Source: Planctomycetota bacterium (GTDB taxonomy: Bacteria; Planctomycetota; Brocadiia; Brocadiales; Bathyanammoxibiaceae). Taken from it: a DNA stretch of 5,706 nucleotides. This document shows, piece by piece, positions 5,315-5,706 of this stretch. How positions within the stretch are numbered: the stretch's first letter is position 1; each line of letters opens with the position of its first letter. A program made the position numbers and the translations under genes. Where the stretch lies: positions 1 to 5,706 of the forward strand of contig JAUXLO010000126.1 in the NCBI GenBank assembly GCA_030623665.1, given 5' to 3'. Below the pieces are notes generated by a model. That model saw only the letters and a program-made list of their open reading frames with translations. It searched no databases and was not told the origin of the DNA.

Positions 5315-5701
5315 ATGAAGAAAGCGTTTCTAATCAGCATTCCCCTTTTGGTCTTCTGTCTAGCCGTCTGTCCATTGGCCACGGCAGATGAAGACCTTGT
5401 AGCAGGTAACCCGGAAAAGAGCGTGTATTACATCTTCGGCAGCGGTTCAGTTCAGGGCTCATTTGTACCCCAGGAGACTTGCTGCTACTGCCACGGAAAC
5501 GGCGGTACGGGCACGACCTTTGGTAAACAGGCCGGTGTACCCGACTTTACAGACGCAAAGTGGCAGGCATCCAGGACGGATGAGCAGCTCATGGAAACCA
5601 TGCTAGCCGGAAAAGACAAGATGCCCAGCTACAGGGGCAAACAGACCGAAAATATGATGAACAAGCTGCTGCAGGTTGTAAGGAATTTCGCCAAACCGTA
5701 A
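5315..5701 (+). CDS. Exported monohaem cytochrome c, class I
   Basis: The 128-residue precursor has M-K-K, a hydrophobic core at about 4-19 and a Sec cleavage site after A-T-A24. Cys19 does not fit a lipobox, because Val precedes it. The mature protein of about 104 residues has the class I order: N-terminal haem site C56-C-Y-C59-H60 followed by G-N-G-G-T-G, then a P-D-F segment at about 76-78, and distal M103 in K-M-P-S-Y-R-G, ending in an amphipathic helix. H60 and M103 are the expected haem ligands, typical of a soluble electron shuttle. One oddity is C57, an extra Cys inside the haem motif. It is the last gene in the window, 57 bases after the second cytochrome gene, and probably shares electrons with the two class II cytochromes or their partner enzyme. 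The stop lies five bases before the window end. Confidence 0.9.
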   Translation: MKKAFLISIPLLVFCLAVCPLATADEDLVAGNPEKSVYYIFGSGSVQGSFVPQETCCYCHGNGGTGTTFGKQAGVPDFTDAKWQASRTDEQLMETMLAGKDKMPSYRGKQTENMMNKLLQVVRNFAKP

Positions 5702-5706
5702 GAGAC

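Noticed and set aside
1..5706. CRISPR array, tRNA or rRNA gene, insertion sequence or prophage attachment site
   Set aside because: No regularly spaced repeats, cloverleaf-like sequences, transposase motifs or long terminal inverted repeats were seen on either strand.

Overview
The window looks like a chromosomal segment of a Gram-negative bacterium, of roughly half G+C by eye. Its exported haem proteins carry Sec signal peptides and point to a respiratory anaerobe. A DUF4416 gene beside small class-II-like cytochromes c would fit an anammox-type planctomycete (Brocadiales) or a deltaproteobacteria-like lineage. No marker here settles the taxonomy, so this is inference.

Left part (1-3875, minus strand): a housekeeping run transcribed right to left. 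proS (prolyl-tRNA synthetase, with editing insertion) is followed by a DUF4416 protein of unknown function, ndk (nucleoside diphosphate kinase), then pssA (phosphatidylserine synthase) after a 122-base gap. At the left edge is the start of a hydrophobic protein that runs off the window. The gaps proS/DUF4416 (36 bases) and DUF4416/ndk (24 bases) suggest one transcript from a good sigma70-type promoter at 3940-3967. pssA and the edge gene may be read through or have their own weak signals.

Middle (3876-4100): a divergent control region. It holds the proS promoter on the minus strand, a candidate plus-strand promoter, a 10-base direct repeat with one copy in or beside each promoter, a run of nine G in the presumed 5' leader, and a strong Shine-Dalgarno sequence.

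Right part (4101-5701, plus strand): three consecutive genes for small exported monohaem cytochromes c. The first two are diverged paralogues with the CxxCH haem site near the C-terminus, as in class II (cytochrome c'/c-556 type) helical bundles. The third is a class I cytochrome with an N-terminal CxxCH and a distal Met. Aligning the first two puts Met54 of the first opposite Cys33 of the second, where class II cytochromes may carry the distal haem ligand. This suggests a His/Met and His/Cys pair, recalling the NaxLS heterodimer of anammox bacteria. A 218-base gap with its own promoter-like signal and a possible structured leader separates the first two genes. This cytochrome set is the most interesting part of the window, and it may continue past the right edge.
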